NCBI RefSeq assembly: GCF_000511385.1
Contig: NC_023137.1
Location: 1,867,001-1,931,000, forward strand
DNA length: 64,000 nt
Direction of reading: 5' to 3'
From: Phaeobacter gallaeciensis DSM 26640
GTDB lineage: Bacteria > Pseudomonadota > Alphaproteobacteria > Rhodobacterales > Rhodobacteraceae
The notes beneath the pieces are model-generated. The model was not told where the DNA came from. It worked only from the letters and a program-made list of their open reading frames with translations, and did no database searches. Shown here in pieces: positions 50,240 to 59,300 of the stretch. The number at the start of each line of letters is the position of its first letter. The stretch's first letter is position 1. The translations under genes were made by a program, and so were the position numbers.

Positions 50240-51385
50240 TCAGAGAAACAGCCGCTCAACGCACCAGTAGCCACCGATCAGCGCGATGGTGAAACTGGCC
50301 GGGATGGCGACCCGGCCCCGATATTTCGGATGCCGCCAGAACCAGAACCCGAGGAGCGCATAGGCCGCCCCGACAACGCTCAGCTGCCCCAGTTCCACGC
50401 CAACATTGAACCCTAGCAACGCAGGCAGGAACTGCGCATCCGGCAGGCCAAACTCGGCCAACACCGAGGCGAACCCCAGCCCGTGCAGCAATCCAAAGCC
50501 AAAAATCACCAGCGTTCGCCAGCTGTGCAGCTTCCGGGCAAAGATATTCTCAACCGCGACGAATACAATTGATCCGGCAATCAGCGGTTCCACAATGGCA
50601 GGGTTGATCTGCACCAGCCCCAGAGCGCCAAGCGCAAGGGTGATGGTATGTGCCACCGTGAAGGCGCTGATCTGCCAGATCAAAGGCCGCAGCCGGGTGC
50701 TGAAGAAGAATAAGCCCAGCACAAACAGGATATGATCCAGACCCTTTGGCAGGATGTGGGTGTAGCCCACCGGGATATAGTCGATAAACGCCTCACTCGG
50801 CGTCTGCGCCAGCCCGCCTGACAGGGGAATGGTCGGGGTGGTTTCACCGCCCTGTAGATAGCCGGTGTAGGGACCTTCGACACCGTTTTGGCGCAGAACC
50901 ACACCGCCCGACCCTTTTGGCCAGCCCAGTTTCAGCCCACGTGCGCCGTCCGGGATTGCGCCCGAGAGCCGCAGCAAGGTGCTGCGCGGCAGGGCAATAT
51001 CCCCCGGCTCAGGGATCTCAATCGCGGTTACCTCCATCGCGATAGCACCGCGTGCCTCCACCTGAAGGCTCTGCAACCAATCTTCGGCAAAGAGCTGCAC
51101 CATCGGCGCCAGCTCATCCGGGCCAAGCGCGCGCAGGTCGTCATAGTCCTGCGCCTGATCAGCCGTATCAGTATCGACCATGCCATCCAGATCAATACCC
51201 GCCACAAAAGCCTCGGCGTTGATCCGCAGATCCATGGTCAGCTGATCGCCGGAAATTTCAAAATCCGCAATCGTCGGCGTGACTTCATGGGCGAAACCGC
51301 TAGAGTGTGAGACGCTCCAGAAGAGCAAGACCAGCAGCAGACGCCTCAGGTGATGCCGCCAGCGGGTCAGTCCTCCGCGCGGCAT
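50240..51385 (-). CDS. HupE/UreJ family membrane protein with exported N-terminal domain
   Basis: About 381 aa from the chosen ATG at 51385 (MPRGGLTRWRHH), which puts a signal peptide (LLLVLLFWSVSHSSGFAHE) first. An ATG at 51448 would make it longer and overlap the divergent gene. A periplasmic domain of about 170 residues is followed by about six membrane spans with GYTHILPKGLDHILFVLGLFF and LHSWRTLVIFGFGLLHGLGFAS, the HupE/UreJ_2 histidine motifs. Such proteins are thought to move nickel or cobalt. The divergent DUF4198 protein supports a metal-related role, but the metal is unknown. Confidence 0.82.
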   Translation of the reverse strand: MPRGGLTRWRHHLRRLLLVLLFWSVSHSSGFAHEVTPTIADFEISGDQLTMDLRINAEAFVAGIDLDGMVDTDTADQAQDYDDLRALGPDELAPMVQLFAEDWLQSLQVEARGAIAMEVTAIEIPEPGDIALPRSTLLRLSGAIPDGARGLKLGWPKGSGGVVLRQNGVEGPYTGYLQGGETTPTIPLSGGLAQTPSEAFIDYIPVGYTHILPKGLDHILFVLGLFFFSTRLRPLIWQISAFTVAHTITLALGALGLVQINPAIVEPLIAGSIVFVAVENIFARKLHSWRTLVIFGFGLLHGLGFASVLAEFGLPDAQFLPALLGFNVGVELGQLSVVGAAYALLGFWFWRHPKYRGRVAIPASFTIALIGGYWCVERLFL

Positions 51386-51446
51386 CTGTACCGCGCTCTG
51401 CCAACGTCTGCCACTCACCGTCCCAGCCAGAGGTCTCATCTGCGCC

Positions 51447-52292
51447 ATGCGTTTTACCCGCCCTGTTGCTTTTATCCTGCTCGCGCTTGCCGTGAACACC
51501 GTCGGTCGCGCTGCCCTTGCCCACGAGTTTTGGATTGCGCCAGAAAAATATCAAGTAAAATTAGGCGCCTCGGTTCAGGCAGATCTGCGCAACGGACAGG
51601 TTTTCAGCGGGGCGCGGCTGGCATATTTCGACCGAAACATCGCCCGGTTCGAGATCTGGGATCAGGCGGAGGCCCACCCCTATGGAGGACGCATGGGCGA
51701 CCTGCCTGCGCTTCAGCTGGAGGCGCCTGCAGAGGGGCTGCTGGTGGTGGCTCACGAGACCACACCGGACCATCTGACCTATGACAGCTGGGAGGATTTC
51801 GTAAAATTCGCGGCCCATAAGGACTTCCCTGATATCGAACAGCGCCACAGCGCCCGCAACCTTCCCCGCACAGGGTTTGCCGAGCGTTACACCCGCCACG
51901 CAAAATCGCTGATCGCTGTTGGCAGCGGTACGGGGTCGGATCGCGCGATTGGTATGCTCACTGAATTTGTCGCGTTGGCCAACCCCTACAGCGATGATCT
52001 GAGCACCGGCCTGCCGGTCGAACTGCGGTTTCAGGACCGCCCGCGCGCCGACGCTCAGGTGGAGGTCTTCGAACGAGCCCCGGATGACACTGTGTCGATC
52101 ACATTGATCCGCACTGATGCTGATGGCCGCGCCGTGGTGCCTGTGAAATCAGGCCACGTCTATCTCCTGGACGCCGTGGTCCTGCGCCCCGTGAATCCTG
52201 AAGCTGCATCCCGGAATGATAGCGCGACCAAAGGCCAGCCTGCGCCGGTCTGGCAGACACACTGGGCTGCCCTGACTTTCGCCGTTCCCTAA
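51447..52292 (+). CDS. Exported DUF4198 protein
   Basis: The 281-aa protein has a signal peptide (FILLALAVNTVGRAALA) and mature start HEFWIAPEKYQVKLGAS, the DUF4198 hallmark. The rest forms beta-rich domains with DGRAVVPVKSGHVYLLDAVVLRP near the end. DUF4198 proteins often accompany metal uptake systems. It shares a short promoter region with the divergent HupE-like gene; its ATG lies only about 60 bp from the chosen HupE start. Periplasmic location is predicted. Confidence 0.82.
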   Translation: MRFTRPVAFILLALAVNTVGRAALAHEFWIAPEKYQVKLGASVQADLRNGQVFSGARLAYFDRNIARFEIWDQAEAHPYGGRMGDLPALQLEAPAEGLLVVAHETTPDHLTYDSWEDFVKFAAHKDFPDIEQRHSARNLPRTGFAERYTRHAKSLIAVGSGTGSDRAIGMLTEFVALANPYSDDLSTGLPVELRFQDRPRADAQVEVFERAPDDTVSITLIRTDADGRAVVPVKSGHVYLLDAVVLRPVNPEAASRNDSATKGQPAPVWQTHWAALTFAVP

Positions 52293-52340
52293 GTCTGTTG
52301 CCGCTTGCGGGGGGCGAAAAAACGCGGCAATACGGGATTT

Positions 52341-53300
52341 ATGACACAGCCTCCGCATGTTCCCGCCTCGCATCAATCTGACGCCACGCCCTCCTCCGGC
52401 GGCACTGCCTCAGCGCAGCCTGATATCCTCTGCATCGGATCGGTGCTCTGGGACATCATTGGGCGTTGCACCGCAGAAATGCAGCGCGGGTCGGATATGC
52501 CGGGGCGGATCACCCGCCTACCCGGCGGTGTGGCGATGAACATCGCGATGACCCTGGCCCGTTTTGGCCTGCGCCCTGCCCTCCTGAGCGCGATCGGTCG
52601 CGACCCAGAGGGCGACGAACTGGTCCATGCCTGCGCCCATCTTGGCCTGATCACAGACCACCTCTATCGCTCTGAGGATCTGCCTACCGATCGCTATATG
52701 GCCGTCGAAGGTGCCAATGGTCTGATTGCCGCCATCGCAGACGCCCATTCGCTGGAAGCCGCAGGTGCGAAGATCCTGCGCCCGCTGATCGATGGCGCCC
52801 TTGGCAGCGAGGATGCACCATATAGCGGCCCGGTGGCGCTGGACGGCAATCTGACCTTGTCGCTGCTGGATGACATCACCGCCAATCCAGCCTTTGCGAA
52901 GGCAGATCTGCGCGTCGCCCCTGCCTCACCCGGCAAGGCGGAGCGTCTGCGCCCCTTCCTGCTGCGCAGCTGTGGCACGCTTTATGTGAACCTTGAGGAA
53001 GCGGGCCTGCTCTGCCAGGACGAATTCACCGACAGCCCCACCGCCGCGCGCGCCATGCTGGATCGCGGTGCCGCACGGGTGTTGGTCACCGATGGCGGCA
53101 GCTCCGCCACCGAAGCGGACCACAAGGGGCTGATCACTCAGGCCCCGCCGCGCGTGACCGTCGCGCGCGTGACGGGCGCTGGCGATACCTTCATGGCTGC
53201 ACATATCGCAGCCGAGGCCCGCGGCGAAGACCGCGAAACCTCCCTTGCATCGGCGCTGAAGGCCGCTGCAACCTATGTTTCAGGAGAACCACCCCTTTGA
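52341..53300 (+). CDS. psuK: PfkB-family kinase, probable pseudouridine kinase
   Basis: The 319-aa protein starts MTQPPHVPASHQS. PfkB motifs are GGVAMNIAMTLARFG near the N-terminus and VARVTGAGDTFMAAH near the end, where GAGD carries the catalytic Asp. The next gene, overlapping by 4 bp, is psuG, so the substrate is most likely pseudouridine. PsuK makes pseudouridine 5'-phosphate. An in-frame TTG 12 codons earlier was not preferred. The substrate assignment rests on the neighbour. Confidence 0.85.
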   Translation: MTQPPHVPASHQSDATPSSGGTASAQPDILCIGSVLWDIIGRCTAEMQRGSDMPGRITRLPGGVAMNIAMTLARFGLRPALLSAIGRDPEGDELVHACAHLGLITDHLYRSEDLPTDRYMAVEGANGLIAAIADAHSLEAAGAKILRPLIDGALGSEDAPYSGPVALDGNLTLSLLDDITANPAFAKADLRVAPASPGKAERLRPFLLRSCGTLYVNLEEAGLLCQDEFTDSPTAARAMLDRGAARVLVTDGGSSATEADHKGLITQAPPRVTVARVTGAGDTFMAAHIAAEARGEDRETSLASALKAAATYVSGEPPL

Positions 53301-54211
53301 TCGACATGACATTTTCCGCCGAAGTTGCCGCTGCCCGCGCCTCCGGCCAGGCCATCGTTGCGCTTGAAAGCACCATCATCACCCACGGGATGCCCTATCC
53401 CCAGAATGTCGAGGTGGCCGCACAGGTCGAGGATGATATCCGCGCCGCGGGCGCCGTTCCGGCCACCATGGCCGTGATCGGCGGCGTGCTGCACATCGGG
53501 CTTGAGGCGGACCAACTAAAAGCGCTCGGCCAAGCCAAAGGCGTTGCCAAGATCTCCCGCGCTGATATGCCCGCCTGTATCGCCACCGGCGGCACTGGCG
53601 CCACCACCGTGGCCGCCACTATGATCGCAGCGCGACTGGCTGGGATCAGCGTTTTTGCCACTGGCGGCATCGGCGGCGTCCATAAGGGCGCGGAAACCAG
53701 CTTTGACATTTCTGCCGACCTTCTGGAACTGGCGCAAACCCCGGTCACCGTGGTAGCCGCAGGCGCTAAGGCGATCCTAGATATCCCCAAAACGCTTGAG
53801 GTGCTGGAAACCCAAGGGGTGCCGGTTATCGCCTATGGGCAGGACAGCATTCCGGCGTTCTGGTCGGCGACCTCTGACTTGGCCGCACCCCTGCGCATGG
53901 ACAGCGCCGCAGAGATCGCCCGTGCCCATGCCACCCGTCAGGCCATGGATCTGCCCGGCGGACAACTGATCGCCAACCCGATCCCAGCGGCAGATCAGAT
54001 CGCTGCCGAAGATCTGGCACCGGTTCTGGCGCAGGCCCAGTCCGAAGCGGATGCACAGGGCGTCGCGGGCAAAGCGGTAACCCCCTTCCTGCTGCAACGC
54101 ATCTTCGAGCTGACAGAGGGCCGATCGCTGACCGCCAATATTGCGCTTGTGCGCAACAATGCCCGTCTGGCGGCCGAAATCGCCAAGGAATTGGTCAACT
54201 TGAAGCAATAA
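53297..54211 (+). CDS. psuG: Pseudouridine-5'-phosphate glycosidase
   Basis: The 304-aa protein has the PsuG pattern ALESTIITHGMPYPQNVE, ATGGTGATTVAATM, GGIGGVHKGAE and PGGQLIANPIP. It splits pseudouridine 5'-phosphate to uracil and ribose 5-phosphate. A TTG start overlaps the psuK stop, about 10 nt after AGGAG; the ATG three codons later is an alternative. Together psuKG salvage a modified RNA nucleoside. No nucleoside transporter is adjacent. Confidence 0.96.
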   Translation: MIDMTFSAEVAAARASGQAIVALESTIITHGMPYPQNVEVAAQVEDDIRAAGAVPATMAVIGGVLHIGLEADQLKALGQAKGVAKISRADMPACIATGGTGATTVAATMIAARLAGISVFATGGIGGVHKGAETSFDISADLLELAQTPVTVVAAGAKAILDIPKTLEVLETQGVPVIAYGQDSIPAFWSATSDLAAPLRMDSAAEIARAHATRQAMDLPGGQLIANPIPAADQIAAEDLAPVLAQAQSEADAQGVAGKAVTPFLLQRIFELTEGRSLTANIALVRNNARLAAEIAKELVNLKQ

Positions 54212-54294
54212 CGGCTTTTTCTGCGCAGCTGCCCATTGCGGTTGCGCAGCTCCCTGCCTAGCTTTCTTACGTTCCTCACCGGTGAAACGCACAG

Positions 54295-54987
54295 ATGACC
54301 ACGCCTTTTGACGACGAAAACACGCCCCGCCGCCCTGGCCTTTTTGCCCGGCTGCGGTCGTCCTTCTTTACCGGCATCGTGGTCATTGCACCGGTCGGGC
54401 TGACCATCTGGCTGTTGTGGACAGTGATGGGCTGGATCGACGGTGTGGTGCTGCCGCTGGTGCCGCATACCGTACGGCCCGAGCAATATATCGGGATCAA
54501 CCTGCGTGGCGTCGGCCTGATCATCTTCCTGCTGTTCACAATTGTGGTGGGCTGGATCGCCAAAGGCATCATCGGCCGTTCGCTCATCGGCTTTGCCGAA
54601 AGCCTGGTGGACCGCATGCCGGTGGTGCGCTCGATCTATTCCGGGATCAAACAGATCTCGGAAACCGTGTTTGCCCAGACCGAACGCAGTTTCGACACCG
54701 CCTGCCTGATCCAGTATCCGCGCCGCGGAATCTGGGCCATTGGTTTTGTTTCGACGACTGCTAAGGGAGAAGTGGCAGCACGGGCCGAGACGGGTGGCAA
54801 CCTGCTGTCGATTTTTGTGCCAACCACGCCGAACCCCACATCCGGGTTTCTGCTTTTCTTTCCTGAGGAAGATGTGATTCCACTGGACATGACTGTGGAA
54901 GAGGCTGCCAAACTGGTGATCTCCGCCGGACTGGTCTATCCCAATGCGAAGGATCCGACGAAACCTGCCGAGCTCGTTTCAGACTGA
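54295..54987 (+). CDS. DUF502 membrane protein
   Basis: The 230-aa protein has two membrane spans (about residues 24-47 and 68-88), then a soluble C-terminal domain with DRMPVVRSIYSGIKQISETVF and a block of TPNPTSGFLLFFPEEDV. This is the DUF502 family, linked to membrane homeostasis in some bacteria but without a defined role. It lies 83 bp after psuG. Confidence 0.9.
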   Translation: MTTPFDDENTPRRPGLFARLRSSFFTGIVVIAPVGLTIWLLWTVMGWIDGVVLPLVPHTVRPEQYIGINLRGVGLIIFLLFTIVVGWIAKGIIGRSLIGFAESLVDRMPVVRSIYSGIKQISETVFAQTERSFDTACLIQYPRRGIWAIGFVSTTAKGEVAARAETGGNLLSIFVPTTPNPTSGFLLFFPEEDVIPLDMTVEEAAKLVISAGLVYPNAKDPTKPAELVSD

Positions 54988-55033
54988 ATTCCGGCGCCCT
55001 ATTTTGGGGCACCATCAGGCCGGGGTTCTTCGC

Positions 55034-56062
55034 TCAGCCAAACATCTCCGCCAGATCCACCGTCGACCGGAGGCCGATGGCGTCGCTGTCCTGCTCCAGA
55101 AACTGTTCCGCAGCTGCACGTCCGGCGGTTTTCAGCTTCGCCAGAATCTGTGGGATCGGGATCAGCTTGGTATTAACGGACAGCTCCCGCATCAGATCGT
55201 CATCGGCGATCATATGCACCAACACCCGTTTCATCTCTCCCGCCTCCAGCTGTCCCTCCGCCAGCAAGCGCTGAACAAAGGAAATCGCCCGCAGCTCACG
55301 CAGGAGCGATGAGTTGAAGCTGATTTCATTGACCCGGTTCTGGATTTGCTGCGGCGTGCGCGGCAGCTCATCGCGTTCCAAGGGGTTGATGCTCACAATC
55401 ACCACATCCGATGGCAATTCAGGCCGGTACAGCGGGAACAAGGCTGGGTTGCCGGTATAACCGCCATCCCAATAGGGCTCCAACCGTCCGGACTTCGGGT
55501 CCTCAATCTCGATCGCCTGAAACAGATTCGGCAGACAGGCCGAGGCCAGGATCGCGTCCGTTGTGACCTCCTCACCGGAAAACACCCGCACCTTGCCGCT
55601 GCGTACTGATGTGGCGCAGATGAACAACTGCGGCCCCTGATCTGCGCAAACCTCAGCAAAGTTGAACCCCTCCACTACGGGTCTGAGCGGATTGCGATAG
55701 AACGGCCCATAACTATAAGGCGACAGGATCTGGCCCATGGCCTCACGCGGGGAAAACGGCGCGATCCAGTCCAATGCGCCCAGCAGCGGTGCGGCGTCAA
55801 GCCCAGCCAACCAATGGGCAAACCGCATGTCACCCACCGCCCCCATCCGCTGCCAGAGATGATCAAGGCAGGCCCGCGCCCCTGCACGTCCACCCTGCAC
55901 CAGCCCGGATTTCAGCGCCGCGCCGTTCAGCGCCCCGGCAGAAGTGCCGGTGATGGCGGCAATCTCCAGATCCTCACACTCCAAGAGCCGGTCCAGAACA
56001 CCCCAGGTAAACGCCCCATGCGCGCCGCCGCCCTGCAGGGCCAGATTGATCCGCTTTGTCAC
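55034..56062 (-). CDS. Patatin-like phospholipase
   Basis: The 342-aa protein has the oxyanion loop LQGGGAHGAFTWG, the nucleophile serine in ITGTSAGALNG and the catalytic Asp in YWDGGYTGN, so the Ser-Asp dyad is complete. It is a cytosolic serine hydrolase of the patatin/RssA group, acting on lipids or polyesters. It lies 134 bp downstream of bdhA on the same strand. That placement suggests, without proof, a role in polyhydroxybutyrate or acyl-lipid turnover. Confidence 0.88.
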   Translation of the reverse strand: MTKRINLALQGGGAHGAFTWGVLDRLLECEDLEIAAITGTSAGALNGAALKSGLVQGGRAGARACLDHLWQRMGAVGDMRFAHWLAGLDAAPLLGALDWIAPFSPREAMGQILSPYSYGPFYRNPLRPVVEGFNFAEVCADQGPQLFICATSVRSGKVRVFSGEEVTTDAILASACLPNLFQAIEIEDPKSGRLEPYWDGGYTGNPALFPLYRPELPSDVVIVSINPLERDELPRTPQQIQNRVNEISFNSSLLRELRAISFVQRLLAEGQLEAGEMKRVLVHMIADDDLMRELSVNTKLIPIPQILAKLKTAGRAAAEQFLEQDSDAIGLRSTVDLAEMFG

Positions 56063-56196
56063 ACTCTATCTCCTGACCGGCGGCGCAGATCGGGGCCTGC
56101 GCATTTCGCTTTTCACCTTTCCCAAAATACTCCGGGGGTGAATTGTCCCTGATGGGGCAAGAGGGGGCTGGCCCCCTCTCCGTCTCCGCATCGCAA

Positions 56197-56970
56197 TTAC
56201 AACGCAGTCCAGCCACCGTCGACGCTCAGAGTGGTGCCTCTCATCTGTGCCGCCGCATCAGAACAGAGGAACACCGCCGTGCCGCCCAATTGTTCAACCG
56301 TTGCAAACTCGCGCGAGGGCTGGCGCTCCAGCATCACCTTCTTGATCACCTCTTCCCGGCCCATATTGTATTTTTCCATCGTGTCGGGAATCTGCGCCTC
56401 CACCAGCGGGGTCAGCACATAGCCCGGGCAGATTGCATTGGCGGTGATCGGCTCCTCTGCGGTTTCAAGGGCCAGCGTCTTGGTCAACCCCACCACGCCA
56501 TGTTTGGCCGCGACATAGGCCGACTTGTAAGGGGACGCCGTCAAACCATGCGCCGAAGCGATATTGATCACCCGGCCCCAACCTGCGCTGCGCATCATCG
56601 GCAGCGCTGCGGCGGCGGTGTGAAAGGCCGACGACAGGTTGATGGCAAGGATCGCATTCCACTTGTCGACCGGGAACTCATCCACTGGCGCGACATGCTG
56701 AATGCCCGCATTGTTGATCAAGATATCGCAGCGGCCGGATTTGGTGATCAGGGCGCGACAGGCCTCCGCATCGGACATATCGGCCTGAATATAGCATGCC
56801 TCAACACCGAATTCGGCGGCGATCTCGGCGGCCAGCGCATGATCCTCGTCCCGGTCGGTAAAGGAATTCAGAACCACATCTGCCCCGGCACGCGCCATCT
56901 CCCGTGCAACCCCAAGACCGATCCCAGAATTCGACCCGGTAATCACCGCACATTTGCCGCTCAACGTCAT
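56197..56970 (-). CDS. bdhA: 3-hydroxybutyrate dehydrogenase
   Basis: The 257-aa short-chain dehydrogenase begins MTLSGKCAVITGSNSGIGLG. It has the NNAGIQHVAPV motif, active-site Tyr in SPYKSAYVAAKHGVVG and the terminal LSVDGGWTAL, all typical of BdhA. It oxidises 3-hydroxybutyrate to acetoacetate, as when polyhydroxybutyrate stores are used. A longer frame from 57063 was rejected because the family start is clear and GAAGAG precedes it. Confidence 0.93.
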   Translation of the reverse strand: MTLSGKCAVITGSNSGIGLGVAREMARAGADVVLNSFTDRDEDHALAAEIAAEFGVEACYIQADMSDAEACRALITKSGRCDILINNAGIQHVAPVDEFPVDKWNAILAINLSSAFHTAAAALPMMRSAGWGRVINIASAHGLTASPYKSAYVAAKHGVVGLTKTLALETAEEPITANAICPGYVLTPLVEAQIPDTMEKYNMGREEVIKKVMLERQPSREFATVEQLGGTAVFLCSDAAAQMRGTTLSVDGGWTAL

Positions 56971-57169
56971 CTTACTCTTCCCTTCCTCTGCAAAACCTGA
57001 TTGGTGCAACTGTGGCATGCTGCACCTGCAAAGGAAACGGCAATCACCGCGTGAAAGTTGCAAGAAACCGGTCAGAAAAGAGCACCACCGCAGACTGCTT
57101 GCTCGGATCGGGTGACATCCGGGACGATGCCCTGTGGATCTGCACGCGGCAGGAACTTAGATTTATAAG

Positions 57170-57200
57170 CCAAAAAAAACGCCCGCACGAAGCGGGCGTT
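57170..57200 (-). terminator. Strong minus-strand terminator without an annotated gene
   Basis: On the minus strand AACGCCCGC and GCGGGCGTT form a perfect 9-bp stem with a 5-nt loop, followed by eight T. This is a strong rho-independent signal, yet no known minus-strand gene runs into it. It points to a short transcript initiated between 57200 and about 57360. Confidence 0.8.
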
Positions 57201-57330
57201 AAGTTATTGAGGCAGGTTTCATACAGGCAAGAAACCTATCGAGCAGTGAGACCTTTATAAGCAATTTCCCCCGCTCATCCAAGCTAAAAGTTTGAATTGA
57301 CCCGACAGCGCCGTTAGCGTTGGTGTTCAT
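57199..57330 (-). CDS. Possible 43-aa small protein or sRNA locus
   Basis: A minus-strand frame from ATG at 57330 reads MNTNANGAVGSIQTFSLDER and ends at a TAA at 57199-57201, inside the stem of the strong terminator. No clear ribosome binding site precedes it, so the transcript may instead be a small non-coding RNA. I recognise no family. It is the only candidate gene in the 392-bp stretch between bdhA and the binding-protein gene; elsewhere in that stretch I see nothing I can name. Confidence 0.35.
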   Translation of the reverse strand: MNTNANGAVGSIQTFSLDERGKLLIKVSLLDRFLACMKPASIT

Positions 57331-57362
57331 GAAAATAAGGCCAGAGCGGGATTGTTGCAAAA

Positions 57363-59189
57363 GTGCGTCCAGATTTTTTCTTTAGAGTTCGACCGGTCTT
57401 GGCCGGAATCATCCTCAGCGCAAGCGCTAATTTTGCACAAGCAGAATCAGCGCATGGCATAGCTATGTATGGAGACCCGACCCTACCACCGGATTTTGTG
57501 TCTTTACCCTATGCAAACCCCGATGCGCCCAAAGGCGGTAAGGTGGTCTTTGGCAACACTGGTGGCTTCGATACACTGAACCCTTTTGCTCAGAAAGGCA
57601 CCCCGCCCTGGCAGATGCGCTTCTGGGGATATGAGAGCCTGATGGGGCGGTCTGCGGACGAGGCGTTCACGCTCTATGGGCTGCTCGCCGAATCGATTGA
57701 AGTGCCGGACAATCGCGCATGGGTTGAATTCACGCTGCGCCCGGAGGCCCGATTCTCCGATGGATCACCGGTCACCGTCGCTGATGTCATCTGGTCTTAC
57801 GAAACCCTCGGACAGGAGGGGCATATCCGCTACCGGCGGTTCTGGAACCAGATCGACAGCATCGAACAAACGGGCGAGCGCAGCCTGCGTATCACGTTTA
57901 ATGAGGACAATCGTGAACTGGCATTGATTGCTGGCCTGCGCCCGATCCTGAAAAAAGGACAGTGGGAGGGCAAGGACTTTGCCGCCTCCGGCCTTGATGA
58001 GGCACCGATCGGCTCCGGGCCCTATACCGTCGCTGATTTCGAGCCCGGACGGTTCATCCGGTTTTCCCGCAATCCTGACTACTGGGGCCGCGATCTGCCC
58101 CTCAGACGCGGCACCAATAACTTCGATGAGATCCAACTCGACTTCTACGGCGACCAAACCGTCCTGCTGGAGGCGTTCAAGGCCGGGGAAATTTCTGCAA
58201 TCCGCGAATTCAACGCCGCCAAATGGGACAAGGCCTATGACTTTCCTGCGATCACCAGTGGCGACGTCATCAAGACTGTGATCCCCAACGGCAAACCCTC
58301 CGGCATGACCGGTATCGCGATGAACACCCGCCGGGCGCCCTTCGACGACTGGCGCGTGCGCGAAGCACTGATCCGGGCGTTCAATTTCGAATATATGAAC
58401 GAGGCTCTGACCGGTGGCAGCCAGCCGCGCATCTCGTCCTATTTCTCCAATTCCTATCTGGCTATGCAGCCCGGCCCCGCCGAGGGTAAGGTACGCACGC
58501 TGCTGGCCCCATTTGCAGATAGCCTGCTCCCTGATGTGCTGGACGGCTACAGCCTGCCCGTGAGCGATGGCACTGAGCGCAACCGCAAAAATCTGCGCGC
58601 GGCAACCAAACTTCTCGCCGAAGCAGGTTGGACCGTACAGGACGGCATCATGAGCAATGCCAAGGGTGAGCCGCTGGAGTTGCAGGTCCTGCTAACCCCA
58701 GGCAATCTCGGTGAAGGGGAAATGCGCTCCGTCGTAGAAATCTACGCCCGCGCTTTGGAGCGCCTTGGTATCTCTCTATCATCGGACATCGTTGACAGCG
58801 CCCAGTTTGTGCAGCGTCAGCAGGCATTTGATTATGACATGACCTTCTTCCGCCGGGCGATGTCACTGAGCCCCGGCAACGAACAATATCTCTATTGGGG
58901 CAGTGCTGCGGCACAACAGCAAGGGTCGCGCAATCTGATCGGGATTGAGGACCCGGCGGTGGATGCCATGATCGACGCGATGCTGGTCTCGACCAGCAAG
59001 GAGGATTTCACCGCTGCGGCACATGCATTGGACCGCCTGTTGACGGCCGGTCGCTATGTGATCCCGGTCTGGCAATATGCCGAGGGGCGCATCGCTCATG
59101 TGAAGGAGCTGAAGTTCCCGGACCGGCTGCCAGTCAGCGGTGATGGGATCACCTACATGCCTGAGGTCTGGTGGTATCAGGCCGACTGA
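57363..59189 (+). CDS. Family 5 extracellular solute-binding protein (peptide type, YejA-like)
   Basis: The 608-aa protein starts at a GTG with a signal peptide (VLAGIILSASANFAQA), so it is periplasmic. The family 5 pattern includes YANPDAPKGGKVVFGNTGGFDTLNPF, SDGSPVTVADVIWSYE, and GSGPYTVADFEPGRFIRFSRNPDYWG. It resembles YejA-type binding proteins of peptide ABC importers (microcin C, oligopeptides). No permease or ATPase gene is beside it, so it probably serves a transporter encoded elsewhere. An in-frame stop 27 nt upstream leaves GTG as the natural start. Confidence 0.92.
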   Translation: MRPDFFFRVRPVLAGIILSASANFAQAESAHGIAMYGDPTLPPDFVSLPYANPDAPKGGKVVFGNTGGFDTLNPFAQKGTPPWQMRFWGYESLMGRSADEAFTLYGLLAESIEVPDNRAWVEFTLRPEARFSDGSPVTVADVIWSYETLGQEGHIRYRRFWNQIDSIEQTGERSLRITFNEDNRELALIAGLRPILKKGQWEGKDFAASGLDEAPIGSGPYTVADFEPGRFIRFSRNPDYWGRDLPLRRGTNNFDEIQLDFYGDQTVLLEAFKAGEISAIREFNAAKWDKAYDFPAITSGDVIKTVIPNGKPSGMTGIAMNTRRAPFDDWRVREALIRAFNFEYMNEALTGGSQPRISSYFSNSYLAMQPGPAEGKVRTLLAPFADSLLPDVLDGYSLPVSDGTERNRKNLRAATKLLAEAGWTVQDGIMSNAKGEPLELQVLLTPGNLGEGEMRSVVEIYARALERLGISLSSDIVDSAQFVQRQQAFDYDMTFFRRAMSLSPGNEQYLYWGSAAAQQQGSRNLIGIEDPAVDAMIDAMLVSTSKEDFTAAAHALDRLLTAGRYVIPVWQYAEGRIAHVKELKFPDRLPVSGDGITYMPEVWWYQAD

Positions 59190-59214
59190 CGCCACCAACC
59201 AACCAGATAATCCT

Positions 59215-59246
59215 GGCCCGCTCCGTTGTCTCGGGGCCGGCCTTTT
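59215..59246 (+). terminator. Possible terminator of the solute-binding-protein gene
   Basis: GGCCCG pairs with CGGGGCC across an 11-nt loop, followed at short distance by CCTTTTCG. The geometry is imperfect. Confidence 0.35.
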
Positions 59247-59264
59247 CGTGGCCAGATCTGATCA

Positions 59265-59300
59265 TTGACTCCAAGCTATTCATTCTGTTATTCATGAATT
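59265..59300 (+). promoter_or_regulatory. Likely ars promoter and ArsR operator, leaderless
   Basis: TTGACT at 59265-59270 and TATTCA at 59289-59294, spaced 18 bp, form a sigma70-like promoter. The perfect palindrome ATTCATGAAT at 59290-59299 lies across the -10 end and the start. There is no ribosome binding site before the ATG at 59301, so transcription may begin at or next to the start codon. The elements are seen directly; their roles are inferred. Confidence 0.5.
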
